Shown piece after piece: positions 9,506-25,750 of a DNA stretch of 64,000 bases (position 1 is the stretch's first letter; each line of letters begins with the position of its first letter). This stretch comes from Citrobacter amalonaticus (GTDB lineage Bacteria; Pseudomonadota; Gammaproteobacteria; Enterobacterales; Enterobacteriaceae). The translations under genes were made by a program, and so were the position numbers. Where the stretch lies: positions 1 to 64,000 of the forward strand of contig NZ_JAGTXM010000003.1 in the NCBI RefSeq assembly GCF_018252635.1. The letters run 5' to 3'. Under the pieces are notes generated by a model. The model made no database searches. It saw nothing but the letters and a program-made list of their open reading frames with translations, and had not been told where the DNA came from.

Positions 9506-9706
9506 GTGGAAAAATATTGTGAGTTAATACGCAAGCGGTATGCGGAAATCGCCAGCGGAGACTTAGGGTATATCCCGGATGCGCTGGGTTGCGTATTGAA
9601 GGTGCTTAATGAAATTGCGGCAGACAGTGCCCTTTCAGAGTCGGTCAGGGAAAAGGCAGCCTGGGCTGCGGCGAACTTACTGGTGAGCGATTATGTCAAT
9701 GAATGA
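9506..9706 (+). CDS. yaeP: YaeP, small conserved protein of unknown function
   Basis: 66-residue acidic helical protein, no signal peptide or membrane segment. Conserved with E. coli YaeP almost throughout (starts [19 protein letters not shown]). Starts with GTG (9506) behind a very strong Shine-Dalgarno GGAGG (9497-9501); a TTG/ATG further upstream would bury that site. Its last 8 nt overlap the start of rof, so the two are translationally coupled; I infer a shared role, but none is known. Confidence 0.92.
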   Translation: MEKYCELIRKRYAEIASGDLGYIPDALGCVLKVLNEIAADSALSESVREKAAWAAANLLVSDYVNE

Positions 9707-9953
9707 TACATACCAACCCATCAATTGTGATGACTACGACAACCTCGAGCTCGCCTGCCAGCATCATTTATTACTGACGCTGGAACTGAAAGATGGCGAA
9801 GTTTTGCAGGCGAAAGCCAACGATCTGATTTCGCGAAAAAACGTGGAATATCTGATCACCGAGGTTGCGGGTGAAACGCGCGAGCTTCGTCTCGATAAAA
9901 TTGTCAGCTTCAGTCATCCGGAAATCGGTACCGTGGTGGTTAGCGAATCCTGA
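9699..9953 (+). CDS. rof: Rho-binding antiterminator
   Basis: Rof (YaeO) binds Rho and blocks its access to RNA, reducing Rho-dependent termination. 84 aa from ATG 9699; [20 protein letters not shown] at the N-terminus is the family start. Sm-like small beta-barrel by family knowledge. Starts inside the end of yaeP (8-nt overlap). A REP pair follows directly and separates it from the convergent tilS. Confidence 0.95.
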   Translation: MNDTYQPINCDDYDNLELACQHHLLLTLELKDGEVLQAKANDLISRKNVEYLITEVAGETRELRLDKIVSFSHPEIGTVVVSES

Positions 9954-9962
9954 ATGAGTTTT

Positions 9963-10043
9963 GCCGGATGGCGGTGCAAGCACCTTATCCGGCCTATTCT
10001 CCATAACAAATCCAGGCCTGATAAGCGTAGCCCCATCAGGCAT
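9963..10043. repeat. REP pair (BIME) between rof and tilS
   Basis: Two inverted REP units: 9963-9996 (GCCGGATGGCGGTGC...TTATCCGGCCTA) and 10014-10043 (AGGCCTGATAAGCG...CATCAGGCATGC). Each is an imperfect palindrome of the enterobacterial REP type. The second one runs into tilS: its CATCAGGC segment contains the tilS stop codon. Confidence 0.88.
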
Positions 10044-11328
10044 GCAAAATCAGACTCATGCCTTCCTCGCCTTCAGCCAGTCCTTCATGCGTAACAAAAA
10101 CACCCGCAGCGGCAATGAGCGTATCGCCGTAAAACAGCAGTGGCGTGGTATCGCGTCGCCAGGGCGGGACGCCCAACTCCTGCCATATTTTCTTCAGCTT
10201 CCGCCCACCGTTGCGACCTACAATATGCAGCACGCCTGGCGCTTTAAAACGTATGCTAACAGCCTCGTCAGCACGCGGTTTTCGCAACTCACCACCGGCA
10301 ATGAGTCGCAACACCCCACATCCGGCTGGCAGGGATAGCGGCGCTTGCCAGTCGGTCCATACCATTACCGTTTCACTTTGCCCGGCAACCGATTTAATCC
10401 ACCACAATTGCCCCTGATAACGCCGCACTTCATAGTCGCCGAAACGCAGGCACGGTGAAGCATCTTCACGCGCCAGCGCCACCTCTTGCCAGAGACGTTC
10501 CAGCGCGTCGCGTGAAGGCATCGGCGCATGTTGTGCAGCCAACCAGCGACGAAGTAGCGCTGCACGCCGGACACGACTCATCGTCATAAGCGGGGTCAGC
10601 GCCAGCGTGCCCTCTACCGTAGTGTAATCTGATAACTCATCAGCAAGCAGTTCATCCAGCAGGTGCTCCTGCTCGGCGCACAGCGCGGCGCTACGCGCCG
10701 TAGCATCGGCAAAATGTGGCCAGCGCTGTTGCAGGAGCGGCAGAACCTGCAAACGCAAGAAGTTGCGATCGTAGGCGTCATCCTGATTGCTTTCATCTTC
10801 AATCCAGCAAAGCTGATATCGCCTTGCCCATTGTTCCAGCGCTGCACGACTTTGCGTCAGCAGCGGACGAATGAGCTGCGTGCCGGCAAACGCAGAACGC
10901 TCCCCCATTGCCGAAAGTCCCGCCGGTCCGCTGCCGCGTTTGAGCGCCAACAAAAAGGTTTCACACTGATCGTCAAGATGCTGGGCCGTCACCAGCACCT
11001 CGCCGGGCAACAACGCGTCGGCGAACGCCTGATACCGCGCCTGGCGGGCGTGCGCTTCAATTCCCAGCCCCGCGTCCGCCAGCGTTACCCGTTCCACCAC
11101 CAGCGGCACCTGCCATTGCGTACAGACAGCTTCACAATGCGCCGCCCACTCATCGGCATGGGGGCTTAGCCCATGATGGATGTGAATCGCACGAAGAGAG
11201 AGAGTCGGTTGCTGTGCCCGCCATTGCACCAGCTGGTGCAGGAGCACGGTAGAGTCCAGACCACCGCTAAAAGCGATCAATATCTGTCGAGAGGTGATAA
11301 GCGAGGTGTTCAACGTGAGTGAGGTCAT
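10036..11328 (-). CDS. tilS: tRNA(Ile)-lysidine synthase
   Basis: Modifies C34 of tRNA-Ile(CAU) to lysidine, switching it from Met to Ile decoding; essential in E. coli. The PP-loop ATP-binding motif SGGLDST is at residues ~20-26. The middle tRNA-binding domain and the C-terminal domain with [20 protein letters not shown] are present. 430 aa, close to E. coli's 432. The last residues and stop codon fall within a REP unit. Separated by 61 nt from yaeR. Confidence 0.96.
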   Translation of the reverse strand: MTSLTLNTSLITSRQILIAFSGGLDSTVLLHQLVQWRAQQPTLSLRAIHIHHGLSPHADEWAAHCEAVCTQWQVPLVVERVTLADAGLGIEAHARQARYQAFADALLPGEVLVTAQHLDDQCETFLLALKRGSGPAGLSAMGERSAFAGTQLIRPLLTQSRAALEQWARRYQLCWIEDESNQDDAYDRNFLRLQVLPLLQQRWPHFADATARSAALCAEQEHLLDELLADELSDYTTVEGTLALTPLMTMSRVRRAALLRRWLAAQHAPMPSRDALERLWQEVALAREDASPCLRFGDYEVRRYQGQLWWIKSVAGQSETVMVWTDWQAPLSLPAGCGVLRLIAGGELRKPRADEAVSIRFKAPGVLHIVGRNGGRKLKKIWQELGVPPWRRDTTPLLFYGDTLIAAAGVFVTHEGLAEGEEGMSLILHA

Positions 11329-11389
11329 AGCGGTTATTTACAGTGTCATTGCCCGGCACGTTACCGGGCAATCGAGACAATAACAAGCC

Positions 11390-11779
11390 CTACTGTTCAT
11401 ACAACTCCAGCGGCAAGCCATCCGGGTCTTTAAAAAAGGTGAAGCGCTTGTTGGTAAAGGGATCAATGCGGATAGCTTCGCAATTTACGTGATTCGCCTC
11501 CAGATGCGCCACCGCGTTATCCAGGTCATCCACGCTGAACGCCAGATGGCGCAGACCGCAGGCTTCCGGGTGACCAGGACGCGCCGGTGGAAAAGGGAAA
11601 GAAAAAAGTTCAATCACATACTGCCCGTTCAACGCCAGATCGCCCTTCCAGGAATCTCGTTCTGCGCGATAGGCTTCGCTCATCAGCGTGAACCCCAGAA
11701 TATCGCAATAGAAGGACTTACTCGCGGCATAGTCTGTCGCAATGATCGCAATGTGGTGAACCTGTTTTAATCCCAGCAT
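11390..11779 (-). CDS. yaeR: YaeR, vicinal oxygen chelate (glyoxalase/dioxygenase-like) protein
   Basis: Single VOC domain protein, 129 aa from ATG 11779. The paired beta-alpha-beta modules are visible (VHHIAIIATDYAASKSFYCDILGF; LRHLAFSVDDLDNAVAHLE), with likely metal ligands His in VHHIAI and GLRHLAF and Glu in PLELYEQ. Resembles lactoylglutathione lyase, but the substrate is not established. Lies 65 nt after ldcC in the same direction, so probably co-transcribed with ldcC and tilS. Confidence 0.9.
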   Translation of the reverse strand: MLGLKQVHHIAIIATDYAASKSFYCDILGFTLMSEAYRAERDSWKGDLALNGQYVIELFSFPFPPARPGHPEACGLRHLAFSVDDLDNAVAHLEANHVNCEAIRIDPFTNKRFTFFKDPDGLPLELYEQ

Positions 11780-11844
11780 AGTGTCTTCATCTCCTTTATT
11801 TATCATCAGCACGTTACCCGCCAGAGGGCGCTGAAGGCAAGTCG

Positions 11845-13983
11845 TCATGCTGTTTTTAAGACTCGTACGTGGTATACGCCATCGTCGTCCTGCTTCGCCC
11901 CGTGAATATCCGTTTCAAAGCCTGGATAGTGGTGGCCAACGGAACAGAGCATCAACAGGAAATCGAGCACTGCGCGGCTCTGCTCGGTGATCATTTCCCC
12001 TGGCATCAGCAGCGGAACGCCGGGGGGATACGGCAGGATCATATTCACCGACACGCGTCCCACCAGTTGATCGAGTGCCACGGTTTCGACTTCGCCTTTG
12101 ATCTGCCGTTGCCAGGCCTGATGCGGCGTCATGATCATTTCCGGCAGCGTATCAAACGCACGCAGCATCAGGCCGGAAAGATCGTGCTGACGGATGAGCT
12201 TATGGATCCCTTGCGCCAGATCCTGGATACGCATGTTGCGATAAAAATCAGGATCTTCCGCATACAGATCCGGCAGCATATTCTTCACGCGCAAATTGAG
12301 ATCGTAAGAGCGTTTAAATTCGGTCAGGCCACGCAACAGCCCCATCGCCCGGGTTTTATCAATCCCTATACTAAAGAGAAACAGCAGGTTGTACGGGCCG
12401 GTTTTCTCCACCACTACGCCGCGCTCATCGAGGAATTTTGCCACCAGCGCGGCGGGGATCCCTTCGTCACTCATCTTCCCCTGCTCATCCATACCGGGAG
12501 TCAGGATAGTCACTTTTACCGGGTCGAGGAACATATGGTCGTGGTCGGCATCGGTAAATCCGTGCCAGTCTTCACCTGGCGCCACCGGCCAGCATTCCGC
12601 TTCATCAACCTCTTCTGGCTGCCAGATATCAAAGAACCAACCGTCAGACTCCTCACGCAACCGCTGTACCTCTTTGCGAAAATGCAGTGCGCGTTCCACT
12701 GAGCGGTTGATCAAACGCCTGCCGGAATTTCCCCGCAGCATCGCCGCCGCCGTCTCGATGGAGGCGACAATGGGATAGCTCGGTGAGGTGGAGGTGTGCA
12801 TCATAAAGGCTTCGTTAAAGGTTTCTTCGTCATAGTCCCCTTTAATATGAATAAGCGACGCCTGCGATAATGCCGCCAGCATTTTATGGGTGGATTGCGT
12901 TTCGAAGATCACCTTGCCAGGTACCCGTTCACCGCTCATCCCGCTCTTACCCTGATAAATGGGATGAAAGTGGGTATAGGGCACCCAGGCGGAATCGAAG
13001 TGGATTGAAGGAACGTCCAGCGTCTGCTTGATCCAGTTGGTGTTATACAACAGACCATCATAGGTTGAGTTGGTGATCACGGCATGAACCGGCCACTGCG
13101 CCTGCGCCGTGGCGGCAACCTTGCACGCAATACTCTCACGCGTGAATTCGCGCTTAGGAATGCCGCCCAGAATGCCGAGCGCATTACGTGTCGGTTTCAG
13201 CCAGATCGGAACGACGTCGCTCATCATTAACAAATGCGCCAGCGACTTGTGGCAGTTGCGGTCAATCAACAGTGTACTGCCGGTCGGCGCGGCATACATC
13301 CCCACAATTTTGTTTGAGGTGGAGGTGCCGTTAGTCACCATATAGCTCTGCTCTGCGCCGAAGGTTCGCGCGATATACTCTTCGGCCTCCAGATGCGGTC
13401 CGGTGTGGTCGAGTAACGATCCCAGCTCGGTGACTGAAATCGACACATCTGCTTTCAGCGTGTTGCCACCGAAAAAATCATAGAATAAGCAGCCAACTGG
13501 ACTTTTTTGATAGGCCGTTCCGGCCATGTGTCCCGGTGTACAGAAGGTGTATTTCCCCTCTTTCACATAGGTGAACAGCGCCCTGGTAAAAGGCGGCGTG
13601 ATATTGTCGAGGTACTCGTCGGTGTACTGGCGAATGCGCGTCGCGATATCTTCTGCCTGCCCCAACGCATACTCAAAAAACCATAACGCCATGCGCATAT
13701 CGTGAACGCTGACATCCATTGTCGAATGTGTGTTGATAAACGCATACAGCGGTAAGTACTCGTTGAGTTGATTAATATCGCTGCACAGATCGAGACTGTA
13801 CTCATCCCAGTCAAAAATTACCCCGCAGATGCGCGGGTTGTGTTCGATGAATTTCAGCAGGTCGACGCTGTTCTGTGGCCAGATAATCTGAAATCCCTGT
13901 GATTGCAACGCACGCTCAAGCTCCTTGATGGGCTCGTCTTTATAAAAAACCCCGTGCGGCCCCATGATGGCGATGATATTCAT
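11845..13983 (-). CDS. ldcC: Constitutive lysine decarboxylase
   Basis: PLP-dependent enzyme converting lysine to cadaverine and CO2; cytosolic. N-terminal wing domain (about 1-130), PLP core, and C-terminal domain are all present. The PLP lysine is in the motif STHKMLAALSQ at about residue 366. 712 aa, about the length of E. coli LdcC (713). No cadB-like antiporter sits beside it, which favours ldcC over the acid-inducible cadA. Preceded by GGAGGAA. Confidence 0.95.
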   Translation of the reverse strand: MNIIAIMGPHGVFYKDEPIKELERALQSQGFQIIWPQNSVDLLKFIEHNPRICGVIFDWDEYSLDLCSDINQLNEYLPLYAFINTHSTMDVSVHDMRMALWFFEYALGQAEDIATRIRQYTDEYLDNITPPFTRALFTYVKEGKYTFCTPGHMAGTAYQKSPVGCLFYDFFGGNTLKADVSISVTELGSLLDHTGPHLEAEEYIARTFGAEQSYMVTNGTSTSNKIVGMYAAPTGSTLLIDRNCHKSLAHLLMMSDVVPIWLKPTRNALGILGGIPKREFTRESIACKVAATAQAQWPVHAVITNSTYDGLLYNTNWIKQTLDVPSIHFDSAWVPYTHFHPIYQGKSGMSGERVPGKVIFETQSTHKMLAALSQASLIHIKGDYDEETFNEAFMMHTSTSPSYPIVASIETAAAMLRGNSGRRLINRSVERALHFRKEVQRLREESDGWFFDIWQPEEVDEAECWPVAPGEDWHGFTDADHDHMFLDPVKVTILTPGMDEQGKMSDEGIPAALVAKFLDERGVVVEKTGPYNLLFLFSIGIDKTRAMGLLRGLTEFKRSYDLNLRVKNMLPDLYAEDPDFYRNMRIQDLAQGIHKLIRQHDLSGLMLRAFDTLPEMIMTPHQAWQRQIKGEVETVALDQLVGRVSVNMILPYPPGVPLLMPGEMITEQSRAVLDFLLMLCSVGHHYPGFETDIHGAKQDDDGVYHVRVLKTA

Positions 13984-14037
13984 GCGTTCCTCCTGGAAAA
14001 ACCTACGCTAATCATAGCGTGTTCAACCCACAGGTAA

Positions 14038-14068
14038 AAAAAAGGGCCACAATTTGTGGCCCTTTTCG
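14038..14068 (-). terminator. Rho-independent terminator after accA
   Basis: Long perfect stem AAAAGGGCCACAA/TTGTGGCCCTTTT at 14040-14066. On the minus strand it is followed by more T residues (14034-14040). It lies 15-45 nt after the accA stop and closes the long leftward envelope/dnaE/accA run before ldcC. Confidence 0.92.
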
Positions 14069-14081
14069 GAATGGTCAACGC

Positions 14082-15041
14082 TTACGCGTAGCCGTAGCTC
14101 ATCAGGCGTTGATAGCGACGGTTTTTCAAATCTTCAGTGCTCAGCACATCGAGATCGGCAAGATCGGCCAACAGTTGCGCTTTCAGCGAGGCCGCCATCG
14201 CTTCCGGGTTACGATGCGCGCCACCCAGCGGTTCCTGGATGATGGAGTCAATCAGCTTCAGCTCTTTCAGACGCGGAGCGATAATGCCCATCGCTTCTGC
14301 GGCCAGCGGGGCTTTGTCCGCGCTTTTCCACAGAATGGAGGCGCAACCTTCCGGGGAGATAACAGAATAGGTGCTGTATTGCAGCATGTTCACTTTGTCA
14401 CCCACACCGATCGCCAGCGCGCCGCCAGACCCCCCCTCCCCGATCACGGTGCAGATAACCGGCACACTCAGGCGCGACATCTCACGCAGGTTACGGGCGA
14501 TAGCTTCGGACTGACCGCGCTCTTCAGCGCCCACGCCAGGGTAGGCGCCCGGGGTGTCAATAAAGGTAATGATCGGCATGTTGAAACGCTCGGCCATTTC
14601 CATCAGACGCAGGGCTTTACGATAGCCTTCTGGCGCCGGCATCCCGAAGTTACGACGGATTTTCTCTTTGGTCTCACGGCCTTTCTGATGACCAATGATC
14701 ATCACCGGACGACCGTCCAGACGCGCAATGCCGCCGACGATCGCTTTATCGTCCGCATAGGCGCGATCGCCCGCCAGTTCGTCAAATTCATCAAACGCCA
14801 GGCGAACATAATCCAGGGTGTAAGGACGCTGCGGATGGCGTGCCAGTTGGGCAACCTGCCATGCGCCAAGATCGGCGAAGATTTTGCGCGTCAGCTCTAC
14901 GCTTTTTTCACGCAGGCGATGCACTTCTTCATCGATGTTAATATCCAGTTTCTCGTCCTGACGGCTCACCGCAGTCAGAGAATCGATTTTTGCTTCCAGC
15001 TCTGCAATCGGCTGTTCAAAATCAAGGAAATTCAGACTCAT
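14082..15041 (-). CDS. accA: Acetyl-CoA carboxylase, carboxyltransferase subunit alpha
   Basis: Forms the alpha2beta2 carboxyltransferase with AccD, making malonyl-CoA, the first committed step of fatty acid synthesis. Crotonase-like fold with [15 protein letters not shown] around residues 203-217 and [20 protein letters not shown] around 158-177. 319 aa, full length. 12 nt after dnaE and followed by a strong terminator, so likely the last gene of the run. Confidence 0.97.
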   Translation of the reverse strand: MSLNFLDFEQPIAELEAKIDSLTAVSRQDEKLDINIDEEVHRLREKSVELTRKIFADLGAWQVAQLARHPQRPYTLDYVRLAFDEFDELAGDRAYADDKAIVGGIARLDGRPVMIIGHQKGRETKEKIRRNFGMPAPEGYRKALRLMEMAERFNMPIITFIDTPGAYPGVGAEERGQSEAIARNLREMSRLSVPVICTVIGEGGSGGALAIGVGDKVNMLQYSTYSVISPEGCASILWKSADKAPLAAEAMGIIAPRLKELKLIDSIIQEPLGGAHRNPEAMAASLKAQLLADLADLDVLSTEDLKNRRYQRLMSYGYA

Positions 15042-15053
15042 AGTATTCCTGTA

Positions 15054-18536
<3,483 letters not shown>

Positions 18537-18560
18537 CTTCAGATTCCTTCGACACAAGAA

Positions 18561-19157
18561 TCAGGACGCGAGTCCCAGTGCGCGTTTAACGGGAGCAAAA
18601 CTACGTCGGTGATGTTCCGTTGCGCCATGTTCAGCCAGTTTTTCCAGATGGAAAGCGGTTGGATACCCTTTGTGCTGGGCAAAACCATATTGCGGGAAAA
18701 CGCTATCCAACGCAGCCATTTCGGCGTCACGCGTGACTTTTGCAAGAATCGACGCGGCACTGATTTCCGCCACCTGACTGTCGCCCTTCACCACCGCCAG
18801 AGACGGCACAGGCAATGCCGGGCAACGATTGCCATCGATCAATACATATTCCGGCGCAATATGTAACCCCGCCACCGCTCGCTGCATGGCCAGCATCGTG
18901 GCGTGGAGAATATTCAGCGCATCGATCTCGTGCGGTTCTGCACGGCCAAGGCTCCAGCTCAACGCTTTTTCTTTGATTTCGTCATACAGCGCCAGACGAC
19001 GCTTTTCAGATAATTTTTTGGAATCGTTAAGACCCGCTATCGGGCGCGCCGGGTCGAGGATCACGGCTGCGGTGACGACCGCGCCGACCAACGGACCGCG
19101 CCCGACTTCATCCACACCCGCCACTAAATGCGTGTGCGGATAAACAAATTCAATCAT
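18561..19157 (-). CDS. rnhB: Ribonuclease HII
   Basis: Cleaves RNA in RNA/DNA hybrids and removes single ribonucleotides misincorporated in DNA. Catalytic Asp-Glu in [13 protein letters not shown] (Asp16, Glu17), further acidic residues in VLIDGN and around SILAKVTRD. 198 aa, usual length. Start overlaps the lpxB stop by 4 nt (ATGA); dnaE follows, a sensible partner in replication repair. Confidence 0.96.
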   Translation of the reverse strand: MIEFVYPHTHLVAGVDEVGRGPLVGAVVTAAVILDPARPIAGLNDSKKLSEKRRLALYDEIKEKALSWSLGRAEPHEIDALNILHATMLAMQRAVAGLHIAPEYVLIDGNRCPALPVPSLAVVKGDSQVAEISAASILAKVTRDAEMAALDSVFPQYGFAQHKGYPTAFHLEKLAEHGATEHHRRSFAPVKRALGLAS

Positions 19158-20302
19158 CGTGCTAACTCCAGGACCGCATCCGCTGCCTGCTCATCAGCAT
19201 TACAGCGGATCTGCTGATGCAGTTCGCGGAAAGTATCGTGCATCGCATGGCTGGTTTTACCGTTAGCCAGCAAGGGGAGAAGCGCCTCAGCCAGCTTTTG
19301 CGGCTCGCACTCTTCCTGTAACAGCTCTTTCACCAGTTCCCTTCCCGCCAGCAGGTTTGGCAGCGAGACATAATCGGTTTTTACCAGCCGTTTTGCCAGC
19401 CAGAAGGTGAAGGGCTTCATGCGATATCCGACCACCATCGGACATTTCGCCAGCATACATTCAAGCGCAGCAGTACCCGACGCCAGCAGCGCGGCATCGC
19501 TGGCAACCATTGCTTCACGCCCCATCCCGTCCAGCAGATGAACAGAAAGTTCTGGCGCAACTTCCGCTTTGATCTTCTCGAACTGCTCACGGCGTTTCGC
19601 GTTGACCAGCGGCACCACCACTTCAAGATCGGGATACGTCTGGCGCAACCGTTGCGCGGTTTTCAGGAAGTCTGCGCTAAGCATTTCCACTTCAGCGCCA
19701 CGGCTGCCGGGTAATAGCGCCAGGCAGTGCGCATCATGGGGGATTCCCAGCACATCGCGCGCCGCATTTTTATCTGGATCCAGCGGCATCGCGTCCGCCA
19801 TCGTGTGACCGATAAAACGGCACGGCACATTGTACTTGTCGTAAAACGCTTTTTCGAAAGGCAGAAAAGCCAGAACCATATTGGTGGATCTGCCTATTTT
19901 GAAAACGCGTTTCTGTCGCCATGCCCAGACGGACGGACTGACGTAATGAATCGTTTTGATACCCTGTTTTTTCAGATTCCCTTCGAGAGTGATATTGAAA
20001 TCGGGTGCATCAATACCGACAAAAACATCGGGCTGCAGTTCGGTGAATCGACGGGTCAGATCGGCACGGATATGCAGCAGACGACGCAGGCGCCCAAGCA
20101 CTTCCACAATCCCCATCACCGCCAGTTCTTCCATTTCATACCAGGCTTCGCAGCCTTCGGCCTGCATGCGCGGCCCCGCGACGCCGACAAAACGCGCGTC
20201 AGGTACGCGCGCTTTTAGCGCCCGGATTAAGCCAGCACCAAGAATATCGCCGGAGGTTTCTCCGGCGACCAGGGCAATCGTTAAGGGGCGCTGCTCTGCC
20301 AT
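19154..20302 (-). CDS. lpxB: Lipid-A-disaccharide synthase
   Basis: Peripheral inner-membrane glycosyltransferase (GT19) that joins UDP-2,3-diacylglucosamine and lipid X to make the lipid A disaccharide. The N-terminal [14 protein letters not shown] motif (about residues 14-27) and the conserved [11 protein letters not shown] segment are present. 382 aa. Overlaps the lpxA stop by one nucleotide (TAATG) and the rnhB start by four. Confidence 0.97.
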   Translation of the reverse strand: MAEQRPLTIALVAGETSGDILGAGLIRALKARVPDARFVGVAGPRMQAEGCEAWYEMEELAVMGIVEVLGRLRRLLHIRADLTRRFTELQPDVFVGIDAPDFNITLEGNLKKQGIKTIHYVSPSVWAWRQKRVFKIGRSTNMVLAFLPFEKAFYDKYNVPCRFIGHTMADAMPLDPDKNAARDVLGIPHDAHCLALLPGSRGAEVEMLSADFLKTAQRLRQTYPDLEVVVPLVNAKRREQFEKIKAEVAPELSVHLLDGMGREAMVASDAALLASGTAALECMLAKCPMVVGYRMKPFTFWLAKRLVKTDYVSLPNLLAGRELVKELLQEECEPQKLAEALLPLLANGKTSHAMHDTFRELHQQIRCNADEQAADAVLELAR

Positions 20303-21090
20303 TAACGAATCAGACCGCGCGTTGAGCGGGCAAAGAAATCGCTGAACGCCTGTACTTCCGGATACTGCGTCGCCAGTTCGGCGATTTCCGGTTTCACTTC
20401 TTCCAGCGTTTTGCCACTGCGGTACAACGCTTTGTAAGCATTGCGGATGGCGGTGATCGCTTCGCGGGTAAAACCGCGGCGCTTCAACCCTTCGATGTTG
20501 ACGCCAAACGGCGTCGCGTGGTTGCCCTGCGCAATAACGTACGGCGGAACGTCCTGAGCAACGCCAGAACAGCCGCCGACCATCACGTGTGCACCAATAA
20601 TGCAGAACTGGTGCACGGCGGTCATGCCACCGATGATAACGTAATCATCCAGCGAGACGTGACCGGCAAGCGTGGCGTTATTTGCCAGAATACAGCGATC
20701 CCCTATTGTGCAATCATGCGCCACATGGGCATTGATCATCAGTAAGTTATCGCTGCCCACCTTCGTCAATCCACCGCCCTGCACTGTGCCACGATGAATG
20801 GTAACGCTTTCGCGAATGCGGTTACGATCGCCAATTTCCACACGGGTCGGTTCACCAGCATATTTCAGATCCTGGTTCACTTCACCGATGGAGGCAAACT
20901 GATATATCTCGTTATCACGGCCAATTTTAGTATGGCCATTCACGACAACGTGAGACTTCAGTACGGTACCCTCACCAATTTCAACATGGGGTCCAACAAG
21001 GCAAAAAGGACCAATGTGAACGTTAGCGCCAAGTGAGGCACCCTCTTCCACAATGGCGGTTGGATGAATAAAGGCGGATTTATCAATCAC
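20302..21090 (-). CDS. lpxA: UDP-N-acetylglucosamine acyltransferase
   Basis: First enzyme of lipid A synthesis, moving beta-hydroxymyristoyl from ACP to UDP-GlcNAc. Left-handed beta-helix built of hexapeptide repeats over residues ~5-185, with catalytic His in [13 protein letters not shown] (about His125). 262 aa. Starts with GTG (21090), 3 nt after the fabZ stop, so translation is probably coupled to fabZ. Confidence 0.97.
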   Translation of the reverse strand: MIDKSAFIHPTAIVEEGASLGANVHIGPFCLVGPHVEIGEGTVLKSHVVVNGHTKIGRDNEIYQFASIGEVNQDLKYAGEPTRVEIGDRNRIRESVTIHRGTVQGGGLTKVGSDNLLMINAHVAHDCTIGDRCILANNATLAGHVSLDDYVIIGGMTAVHQFCIIGAHVMVGGCSGVAQDVPPYVIAQGNHATPFGVNIEGLKRRGFTREAITAIRNAYKALYRSGKTLEEVKPEIAELATQYPEVQAFSDFFARSTRGLIR

Positions 21091-21093
21091 GTA

Positions 21094-21549
21094 TCAGGCC
21101 TCCCGGCTACGAGCGCACATCATCGTTGCTTCGCAAACTACTTTACCGTCAACCAGCGCGACCCCTTTAAAGCGGGTCAGGCCACGGCGCGTTTTCTCGA
21201 AAGTGACTTCCATAATCATCTGATCGCCAGGCACGACGGGACGCTTAAAGCGTGCTTCATCAATACCTGCGAAATAGTAGAGTTCTCCCGGCTCCAGTTT
21301 CCCAACGCTTTTAAACGCAAGAATACCGGTAGCCTGTGCCATGGCTTCCAGAATCAGCACGCCTGGGAAAATCGGTTTACCCGGGAAATGCCCCTGGAAA
21401 AACGGCTCGTTAACGGAGACATTTTTCACTGCGCGCAGAAAACGACCTTCTTCAAAGTCCAGCACGCGGTCAACCAGTAAAAACGGAAAGCGGTGCGGCA
21501 GAAGTTCTAAAATCTCTTCAATATGCAGAGTATGAGTGTTAGTAGTCAA
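21094..21549 (-). CDS. fabZ: 3-hydroxyacyl-ACP dehydratase
   Basis: Hot-dog-fold dehydratase of fatty acid elongation; competes with LpxA/LpxC flux for beta-hydroxymyristoyl-ACP. Catalytic His54 in [13 protein letters not shown] and Glu68 in LILEAMAQ. 151 aa when started at TTG 21549, preceded by GGAAGAG; this matches the known E. coli protein, while the longer frame to 21681 overlaps lpxD and has no family similarity. The leader contains a strong hairpin (21591-21627). Confidence 0.95.
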   Translation of the reverse strand: MTTNTHTLHIEEILELLPHRFPFLLVDRVLDFEEGRFLRAVKNVSVNEPFFQGHFPGKPIFPGVLILEAMAQATGILAFKSVGKLEPGELYYFAGIDEARFKRPVVPGDQMIMEVTFEKTRRGLTRFKGVALVDGKVVCEATMMCARSREA

Positions 21550-21590
21550 AATACTCTTCCTGTCCAAATATGCTAAAAGCCAATAATAAC

Positions 21591-21627
21591 ACGGCCTGCC
21601 GCAATCGTATGAATGCCGACAGGCCGT
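21591..21627 (-). promoter_or_regulatory. Hairpin in the lpxD-fabZ spacer
   Basis: Perfect outer arms ACGGCCTG (21591-21598) and CAGGCCGT (21620-21627) enclose a loop with some further pairing (CCGC/GCCG). On the minus strand it is followed by GTTATTATTGG, too weak a T tract for a confident terminator. It sits in the 103-nt gap before the TTG-started fabZ, the largest gap in the lpxD-lpxB block, so it may attenuate transcription, stabilise mRNA or set FabZ translation. Function is inference. Confidence 0.5.
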
Positions 21628-21652
21628 AAAGTATGTGTGACCGGGTGAGAGT

Positions 21653-22678
21653 TTAGTCTTGTTGATTAACCTTGCGCTCAATGGCTTTGAGGCGCTTGCT
21701 CATATCATCAATGTTCATCACCAGTGCGGCTGTCTTACGCCATACTTTGTTAGGTTGCAGCGGAATGCCTGAGGAATAAACACCAGGTTCAGTGATGGGA
21801 CGCATCACCATCCCCATTCCTGTGACGGTAACCTTGTCGCATATTTCCATATGCCCATTGATTACGCTGGCACCGCCGATCATGCAGTAACGGCCAATCT
21901 TCAGGCTGCCCGCCATGATGACGCCCCCGGCAACCGCGGTATTGTCGCCAATCACAACGTTATGTGCAATCTGACACTGGTTATCAATGATAACGCCATT
22001 GCCGATCACCGTATCATCCAGCGCACCACGGTCGATGGTGGTACAAGCGCCGATCTCCACGCGATCGCCAATAATGACGCGACCTAACTGCGGGATCTTC
22101 ACCCAGTTACCGCGATCGTTGGCATAGCCAAAACCGTCGGCACCTATGACCGTACTGGACTGAATCAGGCAATTTTCACCGATCTGAATGTCGTGGTAAA
22201 CCGATACATTCGCCCACAGGCGCGAACCGGCCCCAATTTTCGTATTTTTTCCGACGAAGCAGCCCGCGCCGATAACCACGTTATCGCCAAGCTCCACGCC
22301 AGATTCAATTACCGCATTCGCGCCAATTGAAATGTTGCTACCCAGCGTTGCCGTCGCATCAACCACTGCACTCGGTGCAATGTTCTGTGCCGGCTGCGGC
22401 GTGGTATCTAAAATTTGCGCCATTCGCGCGTACGTCAGGTAGGGATTCTTCACTACCAGCGCAGCACTCTTAGCAAAAGGAAGATCGTCTTGCGTCATGA
22501 CAACGGCAGACGCCTGGCATAAGGCCAGGTGCTCACGGTATTTCGGATTCACCATGAACGTAATGTGACCTGTTTGCGCAGATTGCATGGACGCAACGCC
22601 GGTGATGACGAGATCGCCATCACCGTGTAATTCTGCATCCAACTGCTCTGCTAAATCAGCCAGTCGAATTGAAGGCAT
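21653..22678 (-). CDS. lpxD: UDP-3-O-(3-hydroxymyristoyl)glucosamine N-acyltransferase
   Basis: Third step of lipid A synthesis; adds the N-linked acyl chain. N-terminal uridine-binding domain (about 1-100), left-handed beta-helix of hexapeptide repeats (about 105-300) with catalytic His near residue 239 ([10 protein letters not shown]), and a C-terminal helical tail that binds ACP. 341 aa. 3 nt after skp. Confidence 0.97.
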   Translation of the reverse strand: MPSIRLADLAEQLDAELHGDGDLVITGVASMQSAQTGHITFMVNPKYREHLALCQASAVVMTQDDLPFAKSAALVVKNPYLTYARMAQILDTTPQPAQNIAPSAVVDATATLGSNISIGANAVIESGVELGDNVVIGAGCFVGKNTKIGAGSRLWANVSVYHDIQIGENCLIQSSTVIGADGFGYANDRGNWVKIPQLGRVIIGDRVEIGACTTIDRGALDDTVIGNGVIIDNQCQIAHNVVIGDNTAVAGGVIMAGSLKIGRYCMIGGASVINGHMEICDKVTVTGMGMVMRPITEPGVYSSGIPLQPNKVWRKTAALVMNIDDMSKRLKAIERKVNQQD

Positions 22679-22681
22679 TAC

Positions 22682-23167
22682 TTATTTAACCTGTTTCAGT
22701 ACGTCAGCGGTGATGTCTTTTACATCGCTGCTGTTGTAAGCAACGGTGTTCGCGTCAACGACCAGATCGATGCTCTGGCTGCTGGCAACAGATTTCACAG
22801 CAGTCTGGATACGCGTAACCAGTTTGCCACGTTCTTCGTTGGAACGACGCGCACGATCCTGCTCAAAAGCCTGCGCTTTCTGAGAGAAGGTTTGACGCTG
22901 AGCCATTACGTCTTTTTCCAGCTTAGTACGATCGCTACCCGCTTTCATGGACTGCAGACGCTGCATTTTAGATTGCAGGTCAGATTCCATACGCTGCAGT
23001 TCGCTCGCGCGGCCTTTAAACTCATTTTCCAACGTATTGGAAACACCGGTCTTCTGCGCAACCTGCTGGAACAGGCTACCCATGTTGACGATTGCAATTT
23101 TGTCAGCAGCCTGTGCAGACGTAACCATTGCTAAACCGAGACCTGCCGCTAATAACCACTTTTTCAC
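22682..23167 (-). CDS. skp: Periplasmic chaperone Skp
   Basis: Trimeric jellyfish-shaped chaperone that holds unfolded outer membrane proteins in the periplasm. Signal peptide [20 protein letters not shown], cleaved after residue 20; then a long coiled-coil region (about 40-130) rich in K, R, E and Q. 161 aa. GTG start (23167) with GGAG 8 nt upstream; the frame further upstream to 23233 is not family-like. Directly after bamA, which receives its clients. Confidence 0.96.
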   Translation of the reverse strand: MKKWLLAAGLGLAMVTSAQAADKIAIVNMGSLFQQVAQKTGVSNTLENEFKGRASELQRMESDLQSKMQRLQSMKAGSDRTKLEKDVMAQRQTFSQKAQAFEQDRARRSNEERGKLVTRIQTAVKSVASSQSIDLVVDANTVAYNSSDVKDITADVLKQVK

Positions 23168-23289
23168 AATAAACTCCTTACCATCCCATTTGCACCCGAA
23201 GGTACAGTTCTTTGCGTGGCCAGGCGATCCCATGCAAGATCGCCTAAAGTCATCGCTACACTACCATTACATTCCTTTGCGAAGAACAA

Positions 23290-25737
<2,448 letters not shown>

Positions 25738-25750
25738 CTAACTAACTCTC

